Assembly: GCF_900105115.1 (NCBI RefSeq)
Contig: NZ_FNRV01000001.1
Location: 4,820,501 to 4,884,500, forward strand
Source of the DNA: Pseudomonas mohnii
Lineage (GTDB): Bacteria > Pseudomonadota > Gammaproteobacteria > Pseudomonadales > Pseudomonadaceae
DNA: 64,000 nt
Reading direction: 5' to 3'
Every line of letters starts with the position of its first letter. Position 1 is the first letter of the stretch. The notes under the pieces were generated by a model. It was not told the DNA's origin. It ran no database searches and worked only from the letters and a program-made list of their open reading frames with translations. Both the position numbers and the translations under genes were made by a program. Below, one piece after another: positions 26,375 to 35,964 of this stretch.

Positions 26375-27988
26375 CTAGGCTTGCAGGCCGAGAATATCCC
26401 GCGCCACGGCTTCGGCGATGCGAATGCCATCGACACCCGCCGACAGAATCCCCCCCGCATACCCTGCACCTTCACCGGCCGGGAACAAGCCCTTCACGTT
26501 CAGGCTCTGCATCGACTCGTTACGGGTAATGCGTAGCGGCGACGAAGTACGGGTTTCGATCCCGGTCAACACCGCGTCATGCAGCGAGTAACCACGGATC
26601 TGCTTCTCGAACGCCGGCAAGGCTTCGCGAATCGCTTCGATGGCGAATTCCGGCAGGGCCAGGGCCAGGTCGCCCAAGGCAACGCCCGGCTTGTAGGACG
26701 GCTCGACAGTGCCCAGCGCGGTGGACGGCTTGCCGGCAATGAAGTCGCCGACCAGTTGCGCCGGGGCCTCGTAGTTGCTGCCGCCCAGCACAAAAGCGTG
26801 GGACTCCAGGCGCTCCTGCAACTCGATACCCGCCAGCGGGCCGCCCGGATAATCGACTTCCGGGGTGATGCCGACGACGATCCCGGAGTTGGCGTTGCGC
26901 TCGTTGCGCGAGTATTGGCTCATGCCATTGGTGACGACGCGATTCGGCTCGGATGTCGCCGCCACTACCGTTCCGCCTGGGCACATGCAGAAACTGTAGA
27001 CCGAGCGGCCGTTCTTGGCGTGGTGCACCAGTTTGTAATCGGCGGCGCCGAGTTTCGGGTGGCCGGCGTACTTGCCAAGGCGTGCGCGATCGATCAGCGA
27101 TTGCGGGTGCTCGATACGGAAGCCCACCGAGAACGGTTTGGCTTCCATGAACACGCCGCGGCCGTGCAGCATGCGGAAGGTGTCGCGGGCACTGTGGCCG
27201 AGGGCCAGAATCACGTGCCTGGAGTGGATTTGCTCGCCACCATTGAGTTCGACGCCAACCAGTTGGCCGTCGTCGATCAGCACGTCGGTGACCCGTTGCT
27301 GGAAGCGTACTTCGCCACCCAGGGCGCGAATCTGCTCACGCATGTTTTCCACAACGCCTGTCAGACGGAACGTACCGATGTGCGGTTTGCTGACGTAGAG
27401 GATTTCTTCCGGTGCACCGGCCTTGACGAATTCGTGCAGGACCTTGCGACCGAGGAATTTCGGGTCCTTGATCTGGCTGTAGAGCTTGCCGTCGGAGAAC
27501 GTTCCCGCACCGCCTTCACCGAACTGCACGTTGGATTCGGGGTTGAGCACGTTTTTACGCCACAGGCCCCAAGTGTCCTTGGTGCGCTGGCGCACTTCGG
27601 TACCGCGTTCGAGGATGATCGGCTTGAAACCCATCTGTGCCAGCAGCAGCCCGGCAAAAATCCCGCAGGGGCCGAAGCCGACGACGATCGGGCGTGCGCT
27701 CAGATCAGCCGGCGCCTGGCCGACCATTTTGTAACTGACATCCGGTGCCACGTTGACGTTACGGTCATCGGCGAACTTGTGCAGAACCGAGGCCTCATCG
27801 CGCAACGTGAGGTCGATGGTGTAGATGAAGCACAGCTCGGAAGATTTTTTGCGCGCATCGTAGCTGCGCTTGAACAAGGTGAAGTCGAGCAGGTCATCGC
27901 TGGCGATGCCCAAGCGCTGCACAATGGCAGGGCGCAGGTCTTCATCGGGATGGTCGATCGGCAACTTGAGTTCGGTGATTCGTAACAT
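26375..27988 (-). CDS. NAD(P)/FAD-dependent oxidoreductase
   Basis: A 537-residue flavoprotein of the family annotated as FAD-dependent dehydrogenase in many bacteria. After an N-terminal domain (MLRITELKLPIDHPDEDLRP), an FAD Rossmann motif appears as VVGFGPCGIFAGLLLAQMG near residue 105, with ILERG as its acidic strand end. RNVQFGEGGAGTFSDGKLYS and the C-terminal PAGEGAGYAGGILSAGVDGIRIAEA complete the pattern. ATG 27988 is used because everything before it lacks homology and overlaps the next gene's promoter. Substrate and electron partner are unknown. Confidence 0.9.
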   Translation of the reverse strand: MLRITELKLPIDHPDEDLRPAIVQRLGIASDDLLDFTLFKRSYDARKKSSELCFIYTIDLTLRDEASVLHKFADDRNVNVAPDVSYKMVGQAPADLSARPIVVGFGPCGIFAGLLLAQMGFKPIILERGTEVRQRTKDTWGLWRKNVLNPESNVQFGEGGAGTFSDGKLYSQIKDPKFLGRKVLHEFVKAGAPEEILYVSKPHIGTFRLTGVVENMREQIRALGGEVRFQQRVTDVLIDDGQLVGVELNGGEQIHSRHVILALGHSARDTFRMLHGRGVFMEAKPFSVGFRIEHPQSLIDRARLGKYAGHPKLGAADYKLVHHAKNGRSVYSFCMCPGGTVVAATSEPNRVVTNGMSQYSRNERNANSGIVVGITPEVDYPGGPLAGIELQERLESHAFVLGGSNYEAPAQLVGDFIAGKPSTALGTVEPSYKPGVALGDLALALPEFAIEAIREALPAFEKQIRGYSLHDAVLTGIETRTSSPLRITRNESMQSLNVKGLFPAGEGAGYAGGILSAGVDGIRIAEAVARDILGLQA

Positions 27989-28083
27989 GACGGGATCCGG
28001 TTCGCGGGGCGCACAACTGCGCCAGGGCGTTTGAAGCGGGCGATTATAAGCCTCAAACGCCCGGTCCCGTGAGGCAAAAACGA

Positions 28084-28749
28084 TCAGTCGTTGCGCGATC
28101 CGCCGAAATACCCGCAACCACGCTGAACCTGCCCGTCGATGCGCAACTCGGCACTCATGGGCTGAATACTGCCGGTGCTGGCGTCGACGCAGCGTTGTGG
28201 CGCGACCCACAGTTCGATGTGCTGATTGTTGGCTTCGGTGCTGAGGTTGAAGCGGCCATCGCCCAGTTGTTCTTCTACGTAGGGGACGGCGAGGGGAGGC
28301 TGGCCTGCACGGCCGATGACCATGCCCTTGCCGCTGACGTTGACGTTCCACTCCGGAGAATGGCCGGCCGCGCGCAGGATCAGCCGTTTGAAGTTGGGGT
28401 CGTCACAGGCGTTGCCCGAACGCTCGACGCGGTACAGCGTTTCCAGGTCGAACTGACCGTCGCCGCTGCCGGGAACGATTCGCCCGCGCACGTCGGCGAA
28501 CAGCTTGCCCTGGGCGTCGGCCAGGCTGGCAGCCTGTTGCAGGACGCTGGTGCCGCCCGTGTCGTTGACTACATAACGACGCTGTTCGCCGCAAGGCTGG
28601 AACAACAGCTTGCCATCGGCTGCGCTCAACTGGCCCTGCAGGCGGGTCTGGCCGACATGGGAGGCGCTTTCACGCGAGCCATCGAGTAACTGGCACGCGG
28701 CGAACAGCGGAAGCAAGGCAACGAGGACGAGGGAACGGGCAACACGCAT
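28084..28749 (-). CDS. Conserved lipoprotein
   Basis: A 221-residue exported lipoprotein: signal peptide MRVARSLVLVALLPLFAAC with lipobox FAAC, then two beta-rich repeats, each containing a strand-rich sensing-like segment (QGQLSAADGKLLFQPCGEQRRYVV; RRLILRAAGHSPEWNVNVSGKGM is shorter in the protein itself). Five Cys remain in the mature chain. It resembles the COG3650-type periplasmic proteins; no function can be given. It is separated from the flavoprotein by about 95 bases. Confidence 0.75.
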   Translation of the reverse strand: MRVARSLVLVALLPLFAACQLLDGSRESASHVGQTRLQGQLSAADGKLLFQPCGEQRRYVVNDTGGTSVLQQAASLADAQGKLFADVRGRIVPGSGDGQFDLETLYRVERSGNACDDPNFKRLILRAAGHSPEWNVNVSGKGMVIGRAGQPPLAVPYVEEQLGDGRFNLSTEANNQHIELWVAPQRCVDASTGSIQPMSAELRIDGQVQRGCGYFGGSRND

Positions 28750-28808
28750 CTTGGGGTCTCCTGACAAGTGCCGCCACGTTACTCAGCCTGACCGTTCATC
28801 ACAAGGCT

Positions 28809-29408
28809 TTAGCCCACGTGAATGGTCTGGCCTGTCTGCAGGCCTTCCACGCTCTTCGCGTAGGCCAGTGCGACATCCGCCGCGGGAACCGGTTTGAAGC
28901 CACGGAAGTACGGCGCGTATTTGCCCATGGCTTCGACGAGCACGTTCGGGCTGATCGAATTCACTCGCAGGCCGCGTGGCAGTTCGATGGCAGCGGCGCG
29001 GACGAAACTGTCCAGTGCACCGTTGACCAGCGCTGCCGACGCGCCGCTACGTATCGGGTCGTGGCTGAGCACGCCAGTGGTGAAGGTGAACGAGGCGCCG
29101 TCATTGGCGTACTCGCGACCGATCAACAGCAGATTGACCTGACCCATCAGTTTGTCTTTGAGGCCGAGGGCGAAACTCTCTTCCGTCATATCGGCCAGCG
29201 GTGCGAAGGTCACGTTACCGGCGGCGCAGATCAGCGCGTCGAATTTTCCGGTCTGCTCGAACAGTTTGCGAATCGACGCGCTGTCGCTGATGTCCACCTG
29301 AAAATCACCGCTCTTGCGGCCGATACGAACGATCTCATGGCGTTGAGACAGTTCCTTGTCGACCGCTGAACCGATGGTGCCGCCTGCGCCGATCAAAAGA
29401 ATTTTCAT
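28809..29408 (-). CDS. Atypical short-chain dehydrogenase (no YxxxK)
   Basis: A 199-residue Rossmann protein with the short-chain dehydrogenase glycine motif GAGGTIGSA near residue 7, DVSDS-like DISDSAS, and CAAGNVTFAPL (the NNAG equivalent). The usual catalytic Tyr-x-x-x-Lys is replaced by SGASAALVNGAL, so a standard SDR mechanism is doubtful. It is divergent from a LysR regulator 105 bases away, the usual layout for a regulator and its target. Substrate is unknown. Confidence 0.87.
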   Translation of the reverse strand: MKILLIGAGGTIGSAVDKELSQRHEIVRIGRKSGDFQVDISDSASIRKLFEQTGKFDALICAAGNVTFAPLADMTEESFALGLKDKLMGQVNLLLIGREYANDGASFTFTTGVLSHDPIRSGASAALVNGALDSFVRAAAIELPRGLRVNSISPNVLVEAMGKYAPYFRGFKPVPAADVALAYAKSVEGLQTGQTIHVG

Positions 29409-29513
29409 GGTGCTAATCCTCGATTGGGTTGAATGAGACCTCAGTTTAGAGTGGTTTTTTACGTTGATAAGCGCGCTAATAGGCAACCTTTGGTTTTCAA
29501 ATGGAAACAATCC

Positions 29514-30422
29514 ATGAGTGAAATGGATGATCTCGCGGCGTTCGCGGTACTGGTCGAGGCGGGGAGCTTTACCTTGGCGGCGCAACAATTGGGTTGCAGC
29601 AAGGGGCAATTGTCCAAGCGTATCAGTCAGCTGGAAGCGCAGTTTTCCGTGGTCTTGCTGCAGCGCACCACACGGCGCTTGAGCCTGACGGCTGCGGGCG
29701 CTGCCTTGCTGCCGCAGGCGCAGGCGCTGGTGGTGCAGGTCGAGCGGGCGCGTCAGGCATTGGCGCGACTGAAGGACGACATGGCCGGGCCGGTGCGCAT
29801 GACGGTTCCGGTTTCCCTCGGGGAAACCTTCTTCGATGGCCTGTTGCTGGAGTTCTCCAGCCAGTACCCAGAAGTGCAGATCGAGTTGGACCTGAGCAAC
29901 AACTATCGCGATTTATCTCGTGATGGCTATGACCTCGCGGTTCGCTCGGAGGTGGCTAACGATCAGCGTCTGGTGGCACGCCCGCTGTTGGCGTGGCACG
30001 AGATGACCTGCGCCAGCCCTGCGTATCTCGAACAATATGGCGAGCCGCTGACGCCTCAGGCATTGGCCGATCATCGTTGCCTGCTCAACAGCCACTACAG
30101 CGGTCGCGAAGAATGGCTGTATCACCAGCAACACGAATTGTTGCGGGTACGTGTGTCCGGGCCGTTTGCCAGCAACCATTACAACTTGTTGAAGAAGGCC
30201 GCCCTGGCCGGGGCGGGTATCGCGCGTTTGCCGTCCTACTTGCTGCCGGCGGAGTTGGCTGACGGACGTTTGCGCTGGCTCCTGCGCGATTACCAGACCC
30301 GGAGCATGCCGATGTACCTGGTGCATCCGTATCAGGGTGGGCTGCCCAAGCGTACGCAAGTGTTGTCGGATTATCTGATTGGCTGGTTCAAACGCAGTGG
30401 GGAGGCGTTGGATCGACTGTAG
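29514..30422 (+). CDS. LysR-family transcriptional regulator
   Basis: A 302-residue regulator. The winged helix-turn-helix spans residues 1-60 (FAVLVEAGSFTLAAQQLGCSKGQLSKRISQLE) and is followed by the linker helix and a periplasmic-binding-like effector domain (MTVPVSLGETFFDGLLLEF, AVRSEVANDQRL). ATG 29514 is chosen over the in-frame 29433. It probably controls the divergent SDR gene. An imperfect dyad GTTTTC-AAAT-GGAAAC (about 29492-29507) just before the start is a candidate binding site. Confidence 0.92.
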   Translation: MSEMDDLAAFAVLVEAGSFTLAAQQLGCSKGQLSKRISQLEAQFSVVLLQRTTRRLSLTAAGAALLPQAQALVVQVERARQALARLKDDMAGPVRMTVPVSLGETFFDGLLLEFSSQYPEVQIELDLSNNYRDLSRDGYDLAVRSEVANDQRLVARPLLAWHEMTCASPAYLEQYGEPLTPQALADHRCLLNSHYSGREEWLYHQQHELLRVRVSGPFASNHYNLLKKAALAGAGIARLPSYLLPAELADGRLRWLLRDYQTRSMPMYLVHPYQGGLPKRTQVLSDYLIGWFKRSGEALDRL

Positions 30423-30424
30423 GC

Positions 30425-30533
30425 GCGAGCTTGTTTCGGGCGGTGTTCCGACGATGGTCGTCAACCATGACGAGGAATGTTTCGATGAGCGCTGCGCTCT
30501 CAGGTTCTTCGCGAGCAAGCTCGCTCCTACAGT
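30425..30533. repeat. REP-like elements after the LysR gene
   Basis: A partial element GCGAGCTTG at 30425 runs into GGTGTTCCGACGATGG (30443-30458), and an inverted full arm TTCGCGAGCAAGCTCGCTCC follows at 30508. The CGGGCG..GTTCCGACGATGG block recurs at 61787-61807 next to another REP, so it is a repeat unit of its own. Confidence 0.65.
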
Positions 30534-30566
30534 GGATTTTCATGGTTCTAGAGGTTGGCAGGCATA

Positions 30567-30592
30567 AAAAAACGGCCCGCAAAGGCCGTTTT
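30567..30592 (-). terminator. Intrinsic terminator of the bra operon
   Basis: AAAACGGCC (30567-30575) and GGCCGTTTT (30584-30592) form a stem with flanking A and T runs, so it works on the minus strand after braG and possibly in both directions. Confidence 0.85.
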
Positions 30593-30609
30593 CTGATTAC
30601 CGCAATCGC

Positions 30610-31311
30610 TTAGCCGCCGAGGTACGCTTCGCGCACTTTCGGGTCGGTCAGCAAGGCTTCACCGGTGCCTTGCATCACGACCCGGCCGTTTTCCAGCACG
30701 TAGGCACGGTCAGCGATTTTCAGCGCCTGGTTGGCGTTTTGCTCGACCAGGAACACCGTCACACCGTCCTTGCGCAACTGTTCGATGATGTCGAAGATCT
30801 GCTGGATGATGATCGGTGCCAGGCCCAACGATGGCTCGTCGAGCAGCAGCAGCTTGGGTTTGCTCATCAGCGCACGGCCGATGGCAAGCATTTGCTGTTC
30901 GCCGCCGGACATGGTGCCGCCGCGTTGGCTAAAGCGCTCTTTCAGGCGTGGGAAAAGTCCGAGGACCTTGTCCATTTGTTCCTGATAATCGCCCTTCGCG
31001 GTAAAGAAACCACCCATGGAGAGGTTTTCTTCCACGGTCAGGCGCGAGAACACCCGGCGACCTTCCGGCACCACGGCGATGCTCTTGCGCATGATCTGCG
31101 CCGAGGTTTGCCCCACGAGCTCTTCACCCAGGTAACGGATGCTGCCGCTGTGGGCTTGCGGCGAGCCGCAGAGGGTCATCAGCAGGGTGGATTTGCCCGC
31201 GCCGTTGGCGCCGATCAGCGTGACGATTTCGCCCTGACGGATTTCCACGTTGACGCTGTGCAGGGCCTGGATCTTGCCATAGAAGGTGGAAACGTTTTCG
31301 AACTGCAGCAT
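30610..31311 (-). CDS. braG: Branched-chain amino acid ABC transporter ATPase
   Basis: A 233-residue LivF/BraG ATPase. Walker A LIGANGAGKSTLL near residue 34, EGRRVFSRLTVEENL, signature MSGGEQQMLAIGRALM, Walker B LLLLDEPSLGLAP, and switch His replaced by the usual VEQN typical of this subfamily. It starts one base after the braF stop. With BraF it energises high-affinity uptake of Leu, Ile, Val (and Ala/Thr) in pseudomonads. Confidence 0.96.
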   Translation of the reverse strand: MLQFENVSTFYGKIQALHSVNVEIRQGEIVTLIGANGAGKSTLLMTLCGSPQAHSGSIRYLGEELVGQTSAQIMRKSIAVVPEGRRVFSRLTVEENLSMGGFFTAKGDYQEQMDKVLGLFPRLKERFSQRGGTMSGGEQQMLAIGRALMSKPKLLLLDEPSLGLAPIIIQQIFDIIEQLRKDGVTVFLVEQNANQALKIADRAYVLENGRVVMQGTGEALLTDPKVREAYLGG

Positions 31312-32079
31312 TTACGCTTCCCCCAGGTAGGCTTTGATCACTTCAGGATTGTCGCGGATCTGTTCCGGCGTGCCGTCGGCCAGAGGCGTGCCCTGGTTGA
31401 TCACGACGATGTGGTCGGAAATGCTCATGACCAGTTTCATGTCATGTTCGATCAGCAGCACGGTGACGTTGTGCTCTTCACGCAGCACGCTGATCAGCGC
31501 CTTGAGGTCTTCGGTTTCCTTCGGGTTCAGGCCGGCTGCGGGCTCGTCGAGCATGAGGATCCGCGGGCGGGTCATCATGCAGCGAGCGATTTCCAGGCGA
31601 CGTTGCTGACCGTAGGCCAGGGTGCCGGCCGGACGGTTGGCGAACTCCTTGAGATGAACTTTTTCCAGCCAGTATTCGGCGAAATCCATGGCCTCGCGTT
31701 CGCTTTTGCGGAACGACGGGGTCTTGAACAGGCCGGACAGGAAGTTGGTGTTCAGGTGACGATGCTGGGCGATCAAGAGGTTCTCGACCGCAGTCATGTC
31801 CTTGAACAACCGCACGTTCTGGAAGGTACGCACCACGCCTTTGAGGGCGATCTTGTGGCCCGGCAGGCCCTCGATCGGCTCGCCGTCCAGCAGGATGCTG
31901 CCGCCGCTTGGCTTGTAGAAGCCGGTCAGGCAGTTGAACACGGTGGTCTTGCCGGCGCCGTTGGGGCCGATCAGGGCGACCACTTGTTTCTCTTTCACGC
32001 TCAAGGCTACGCCGTTGACCGCCAGCAAGCCGCCGAAGCGCATGCTCAGGTTTTCTACTTTCAGGATCTCGCGGCTCAT
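31312..32079 (-). CDS. braF: Branched-chain amino acid ABC transporter ATPase
   Basis: A 255-residue LivG/BraF ATPase: Walker [21 protein letters not shown] near residue 36, [19 protein letters not shown], signature [13 protein letters not shown], Walker [14 protein letters not shown], and [10 protein letters not shown]. It overlaps the braE stop by four bases. It pairs with BraG. Confidence 0.96.
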   Translation of the reverse strand: MSREILKVENLSMRFGGLLAVNGVALSVKEKQVVALIGPNGAGKTTVFNCLTGFYKPSGGSILLDGEPIEGLPGHKIALKGVVRTFQNVRLFKDMTAVENLLIAQHRHLNTNFLSGLFKTPSFRKSEREAMDFAEYWLEKVHLKEFANRPAGTLAYGQQRRLEIARCMMTRPRILMLDEPAAGLNPKETEDLKALISVLREEHNVTVLLIEHDMKLVMSISDHIVVINQGTPLADGTPEQIRDNPEVIKAYLGEA

Positions 32080-33332
32080 TTGCGCAGCTCCATGTGAGGA
32101 CGTTGCATGGGCAGCAGACCCTGAGGGCGCCAGATCATCATCAGTACCATCAAGGCACCGAACATCAACATGCGGTACTCACTGAACTCACGCATCATTT
32201 CCGGCAACAGGATCATGACCACCGCCGCGAGGATCACGCCCAGCTGCGAGCCCATGCCACCCAGCACGACGATGGCGAGAATGATCGCCGACTCGATGAA
32301 GGTGAAGGATTCCGGCGTTACCAGGCCCTGACGGGCAGCGAAGAAGCTGCCGGCAAAACCGGCGAAGCTGGCGCCCAGGGTAAAGGCTGAAAGCTTGATC
32401 ACGGTCGGGTTGAGGCCCAGTGCTCGGCAGGCGATTTCGTCTTCACGCAAGGCTTCCCACGCGCGGCCCAGCGGCATGCGCAGCAAGCGGTTGATGACGA
32501 ACAGCGCACCCAAAGCCAGGAGCAACGCAACCAGGTAAAGGAAGATCACCTTGTTGATCGAGTTGTATTCCAGGCCGAAGTACTCGTGGAAGGTCTGCAT
32601 CCCTTCGGCGGCTTTACGTTCGAAGGTCAGGCCGAAGAACGTCGGTTTCTCGATGTTGCTGATGCCGTTCGGACCGCCAGTGAGGCCGGTCAGGTTACGC
32701 AGGAACAGACGGATGATTTCACCAAAGCCCAGGGTCACGATCGCCAGGTAGTCACCGCGCAGACGCAGTACCGGGAAACCGAGCAGGAAGCCGAAGGTGG
32801 CAGCCATCAGGCCGGCGATTGGCAGGCAGATCCAGAAGCTCAGGCCGTAGTAGTGCGACAGCAGCGCATAGCTGTAGGCACCGACGGCGTAGAAGCCGAC
32901 GTAACCGAGGTCGAGCAGGCCGGCCAGGCCGACCACGATGTTCAGGCCGAGGCCGAGCATCACGTAGATCAGCACCAGGGTCGCGATGTCCACCGCGCCG
33001 CGAGAGCCGAAGAACGGCCAGACCAGCGCACCGGCGATCAGCGCAATGATGATCCAGCGCTGGGTGGTCGGCAGGGTCAGGAAATTGCTTGCCTTGGCCG
33101 GAATCAGCGGCACGCCGGGCGAGGAACGCCAGGCCGAGCTGATCTCCCGGTCGAAGATCACGCGCAGGAACATCAGCACCGAGCACACGGCGATGGTGAT
33201 CAGCGTGGCGTTGCTGGTGCCATGGACTTCGAGGTTGATGCCAACGATGGTCAGCTTCAGACCGAGTACCGGGTAGGCCACGGCCCACACCAGCAAGGCG
33301 CTGAACAACGCCTGTTTAAGATTCCTAGTCAT
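32076..33332 (-). CDS. braE: Branched-chain amino acid ABC transporter permease
   Basis: A 418-residue LivM/BraE permease with roughly ten hydrophobic spans. [37 protein letters not shown] is family-typical when read in parts ([20 protein letters not shown]), and the ATPase-coupling loop is [18 protein letters not shown]. It overlaps braD by four bases, so the four transport genes are translationally coupled. Confidence 0.96.
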   Translation of the reverse strand: MTRNLKQALFSALLVWAVAYPVLGLKLTIVGINLEVHGTSNATLITIAVCSVLMFLRVIFDREISSAWRSSPGVPLIPAKASNFLTLPTTQRWIIIALIAGALVWPFFGSRGAVDIATLVLIYVMLGLGLNIVVGLAGLLDLGYVGFYAVGAYSYALLSHYYGLSFWICLPIAGLMAATFGFLLGFPVLRLRGDYLAIVTLGFGEIIRLFLRNLTGLTGGPNGISNIEKPTFFGLTFERKAAEGMQTFHEYFGLEYNSINKVIFLYLVALLLALGALFVINRLLRMPLGRAWEALREDEIACRALGLNPTVIKLSAFTLGASFAGFAGSFFAARQGLVTPESFTFIESAIILAIVVLGGMGSQLGVILAAVVMILLPEMMREFSEYRMLMFGALMVLMMIWRPQGLLPMQRPHMELRK

Positions 33333-34252
33333 ACTTTCTCAACCTCCGGACGGCCCAGCAGGCCGGTTGGCCGGAACAACAACACCAGAACCAATAGGCC
33401 GAACGCCACGACGTCCTTGTACTGGTCGCCGAAGATATCGGCACCGAAGGCTTCCGCCACGCCCAGGACCAGCCCGCCGAGCATGGCGCCCGGAATGCTG
33501 CCGATACCGCCCAATACCGCAGCGGTGAAGGCCTTGAGGCCGACCAGGAAACCGGCGTTCGGGTTGATCACGCCGTATTGCATGCTCAGCAGCACGGCCG
33601 CGACGGCCGCCAGTGCGGCACCGATGACGAAGGTCAGGGCGATGATGTTGTTGGTGTTGATACCCAGCAGGTTGGCCATCTTGATGTCTTCGGCGCAGGC
33701 ACGGCAGGCGCGACCCAGGCGAGAGCGGGAGATGAACAGCGTCAGGCCGAGCATGGCGACCAGGGTCACCACGAACACCACGATTTGCATGTAGGAAATC
33801 AGCACTTCATGTGCGCCACCTGGCCCGATGGAGAAGTTGCCCGGAATCAGGTTGGGAATGGATTTGTCCTTGGAGTCTTGCGCCAACAGAACCGTGTTCT
33901 GCAGGAAGATCGACATGCCGATGGCGGAAATCAGCGGGATCAGACGGTTGCTGCCGCGAAGTGGGCGGTAAGCGATCCGTTCGATGCTGTAACCGTAGGC
34001 ACTGGTCACGACAATGGTCGCGAGGAAAGCGGCGGTCATCAACAGTGGAACACTGTCGAGTCCCAGCATGGTCAGTCCGGCGATGGCGATGAACGCCACG
34101 TAGGAACCGATCATGTACACCTCGCCGTGGGCGAAGTTGATCATTCCAATGATGCCGTAAACCATCGTATAGCCGATGGCGATCAGGGCATACGTGCTGC
34201 CAATGGTCAGACCATTAACCAGCTGTTGGAAGAAGTGATAGATGTCAGGCAT
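33329..34252 (-). CDS. braD: Branched-chain amino acid ABC transporter permease
   Basis: A 307-residue LivH/BraD permease: [20 protein letters not shown] at the N-terminus, [13 protein letters not shown] near residue 36, and coupling loop [18 protein letters not shown]. It is the first gene after the braC-braD attenuator. Forms the inner-membrane channel with BraE. Confidence 0.96.
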   Translation of the reverse strand: MPDIYHFFQQLVNGLTIGSTYALIAIGYTMVYGIIGMINFAHGEVYMIGSYVAFIAIAGLTMLGLDSVPLLMTAAFLATIVVTSAYGYSIERIAYRPLRGSNRLIPLISAIGMSIFLQNTVLLAQDSKDKSIPNLIPGNFSIGPGGAHEVLISYMQIVVFVVTLVAMLGLTLFISRSRLGRACRACAEDIKMANLLGINTNNIIALTFVIGAALAAVAAVLLSMQYGVINPNAGFLVGLKAFTAAVLGGIGSIPGAMLGGLVLGVAEAFGADIFGDQYKDVVAFGLLVLVLLFRPTGLLGRPEVEKV

Positions 34253-34432
34253 TACAGCGCTCCTAAAAACCTGATACGCATTTCACTGGTGGAGTCATTT
34301 TCCCGCTCGAGCCCCATGGATCTGCATCCACTTCGAATTCGAGGTTTGCCAGCGAACCGCTGATGACGGTTTTGAGATTTTCAGGTGGGGAGACTAGCGG
34401 ATCACGCCAGCACGGCCCAATACGTTCGTAAA

Positions 34433-34462
34433 ACAAAGCCCACGGCACGCCGTGGGCTTTGT
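34433..34462 (-). terminator. Intrinsic attenuator between braC and braD
   Basis: A perfect 14-bp stem ACAAAGCCCACGGC / GCCGTGGGCTTTGT with a 2-base loop; the minus-strand transcript continues with a T-rich stretch. It lies 22 bases after the braC stop and 180 bases before braD, favouring excess binding protein over membrane components. Confidence 0.85.
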
Positions 34463-34484
34463 TGGCAGTCAGTCAGGCAAGGCC

Positions 34485-35612
34485 TTACTGAGGCGAAACT
34501 TCAGTTTTAGGTTTACCGAAGTGCCACTCGTAAACCACGAACTTGAAGTCTTTCAGGTCGCCCTTGGCGTCGAAGCTCAGGTCGCCAGTTGGAGTCTTGA
34601 AAGAGCCTGCGTGGATGGCAGCAGCCACTTTGGCAGTGTCTTCGCTCTTGGCGGCAGCGATACCACCGGCAATGACTTCAACAGCCGAGTAGGCCGGGAA
34701 CACGAACGGACCGCTTGGATCTTCTTTCTTGGCCTTGAACGCATCAGCCAGGGCAACGTTGGCCGGGTCCTGGTCGAAGGATTTAGGCAGGGTCACCAGC
34801 AGGCCTTCGGAAGCGTCCTTGGCGATCTGCGAAATGGAGTCGTTACCCACGCCTTCCGGACCCATGAACTTGGCCTTCAGGCCTTTTTCCTGGGATTGAC
34901 GCAGGATCAGACCCAGCTCCGGGTGGTAGCCGCCGTAGTAGACGAAGTCGACGTTGGCTTGCTTGAGCTTGGAGATCATCGAAGAGAAGTCTTTGTCGCC
35001 CGCGTTGATGCCTTCGAATACGGCAACCTTGACGCCTTTCTTCTCGAGGGTCTGTTTCACGGCGGTGGCGATGCCTTCACCGTATTGCTGTTTGTCGTGC
35101 AGCACAGCAACGATTTTCGGTTTTACGTGATCGGCAATGTAGTTACCGGCGGCAGGGCCCTGGGCGCTGTCCAGACCGATGGTGCGGAACACCATTTTGT
35201 AACCACGGGCGGTGATGTCCGGGCTGGTGGCAGCCGGGGTGATCATGATCACGCCTTCGTCTTCGTAGATGTCCGAAGCCGGTTGAGTGGAGCTGGAGCA
35301 CAGGTGGCCAACCACGAACTTCACGCCGTCGTTGACGACTTTGTTCGCGACCGCGACCGCTTGTTTTGGATCACAGGCGTCATCGTATTCAACGGCTTCG
35401 AGTTTCTTGCCGTCGACGCCGCCCTTGGCGTTGATTTGCTCGATGGCCATTTTGGCGCCACTGAACTGCATGTCGCCGTATTGGGCTACAGGGCCGGTTT
35501 TAGGGCCGGCGATGCCGATCTTGATGGTGTCAGCTGCGAACGAATGGCTGGCAACCCCGGCCAGAACCATAGCGGCAAACAGTTTGGAAATCTGCTTAGT
35601 AGCCTTAGTCAT
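34485..35612 (-). CDS. braC: Leu/Ile/Val/Ala/Thr-binding periplasmic protein
   Basis: A 375-residue solute-binding protein of the Leu/Ile/Val family. Signal peptide ends SHSFA before ADTIKIGIAGPKTGPVAQYG. Type I fold features: GAKMAIEQINAKGG, EYDDACDPKQAVAVANKVV with a Cys that pairs with the later CSSSTQPAS, and YYGGYHPELGLILRQ. GGAG is placed 5-8 bases before ATG 35612. Highly expressed relative to braDEFG through the attenuator. It is the periplasmic receptor of the system. Confidence 0.97.
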   Translation of the reverse strand: MTKATKQISKLFAAMVLAGVASHSFAADTIKIGIAGPKTGPVAQYGDMQFSGAKMAIEQINAKGGVDGKKLEAVEYDDACDPKQAVAVANKVVNDGVKFVVGHLCSSSTQPASDIYEDEGVIMITPAATSPDITARGYKMVFRTIGLDSAQGPAAGNYIADHVKPKIVAVLHDKQQYGEGIATAVKQTLEKKGVKVAVFEGINAGDKDFSSMISKLKQANVDFVYYGGYHPELGLILRQSQEKGLKAKFMGPEGVGNDSISQIAKDASEGLLVTLPKSFDQDPANVALADAFKAKKEDPSGPFVFPAYSAVEVIAGGIAAAKSEDTAKVAAAIHAGSFKTPTGDLSFDAKGDLKDFKFVVYEWHFGKPKTEVSPQ

Positions 35613-35964
35613 AGTGCTCCACTCTTACTGTTGTATTTTTTATAGTCCTGGCGCCTTGGGCGGCAGAACCGGGTCAGATATCCACGACATCCCCCGGAAA
35701 ATGCCCCTCGGCAACTGTACCGGTACAGTGTAGAGCGCCGATTGTCAGCCTGGGAAGCTGGCGGCGGGGGGCAAAACTTTGGGGTGTCGCTTTTTTGAAA
35801 GAAAAAGACAGAATTGCGGCGGGACTTTGGAGTGCTTATAGCCAGATTCCGTTCATTCCTTGGCGTTCCTGCTCTTTTCATTCGGTGACTCAATGTGCAA
35901 CTGGGTTTTTCTATCAGGATCACCGACGTTATCATTGCGTCGATTTCTTATCCGGACAGGACCC
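35613..35964. promoter_or_regulatory. braC upstream region with a perfect palindrome
   Basis: About 350 bases separate braC from the divergent DUF2288-type gene. At 35714-35729 it holds ACTGTACCGGTACAGT, a perfect 16-base palindrome about 100 bases before braC. The rest is without recognisable gene; it carries the promoters of both neighbours. Operators of this shape are bound by dimeric regulators, possibly of the GntR/MocR type, but the cognate protein is not identified. Confidence 0.55.

Noticed and set aside
26579..27985. Plus-strand frame of 468 codons opposite the flavoprotein gene
   Set aside because: The minus-strand protein has a full FAD motif; the other is a shadow of its codon bias.
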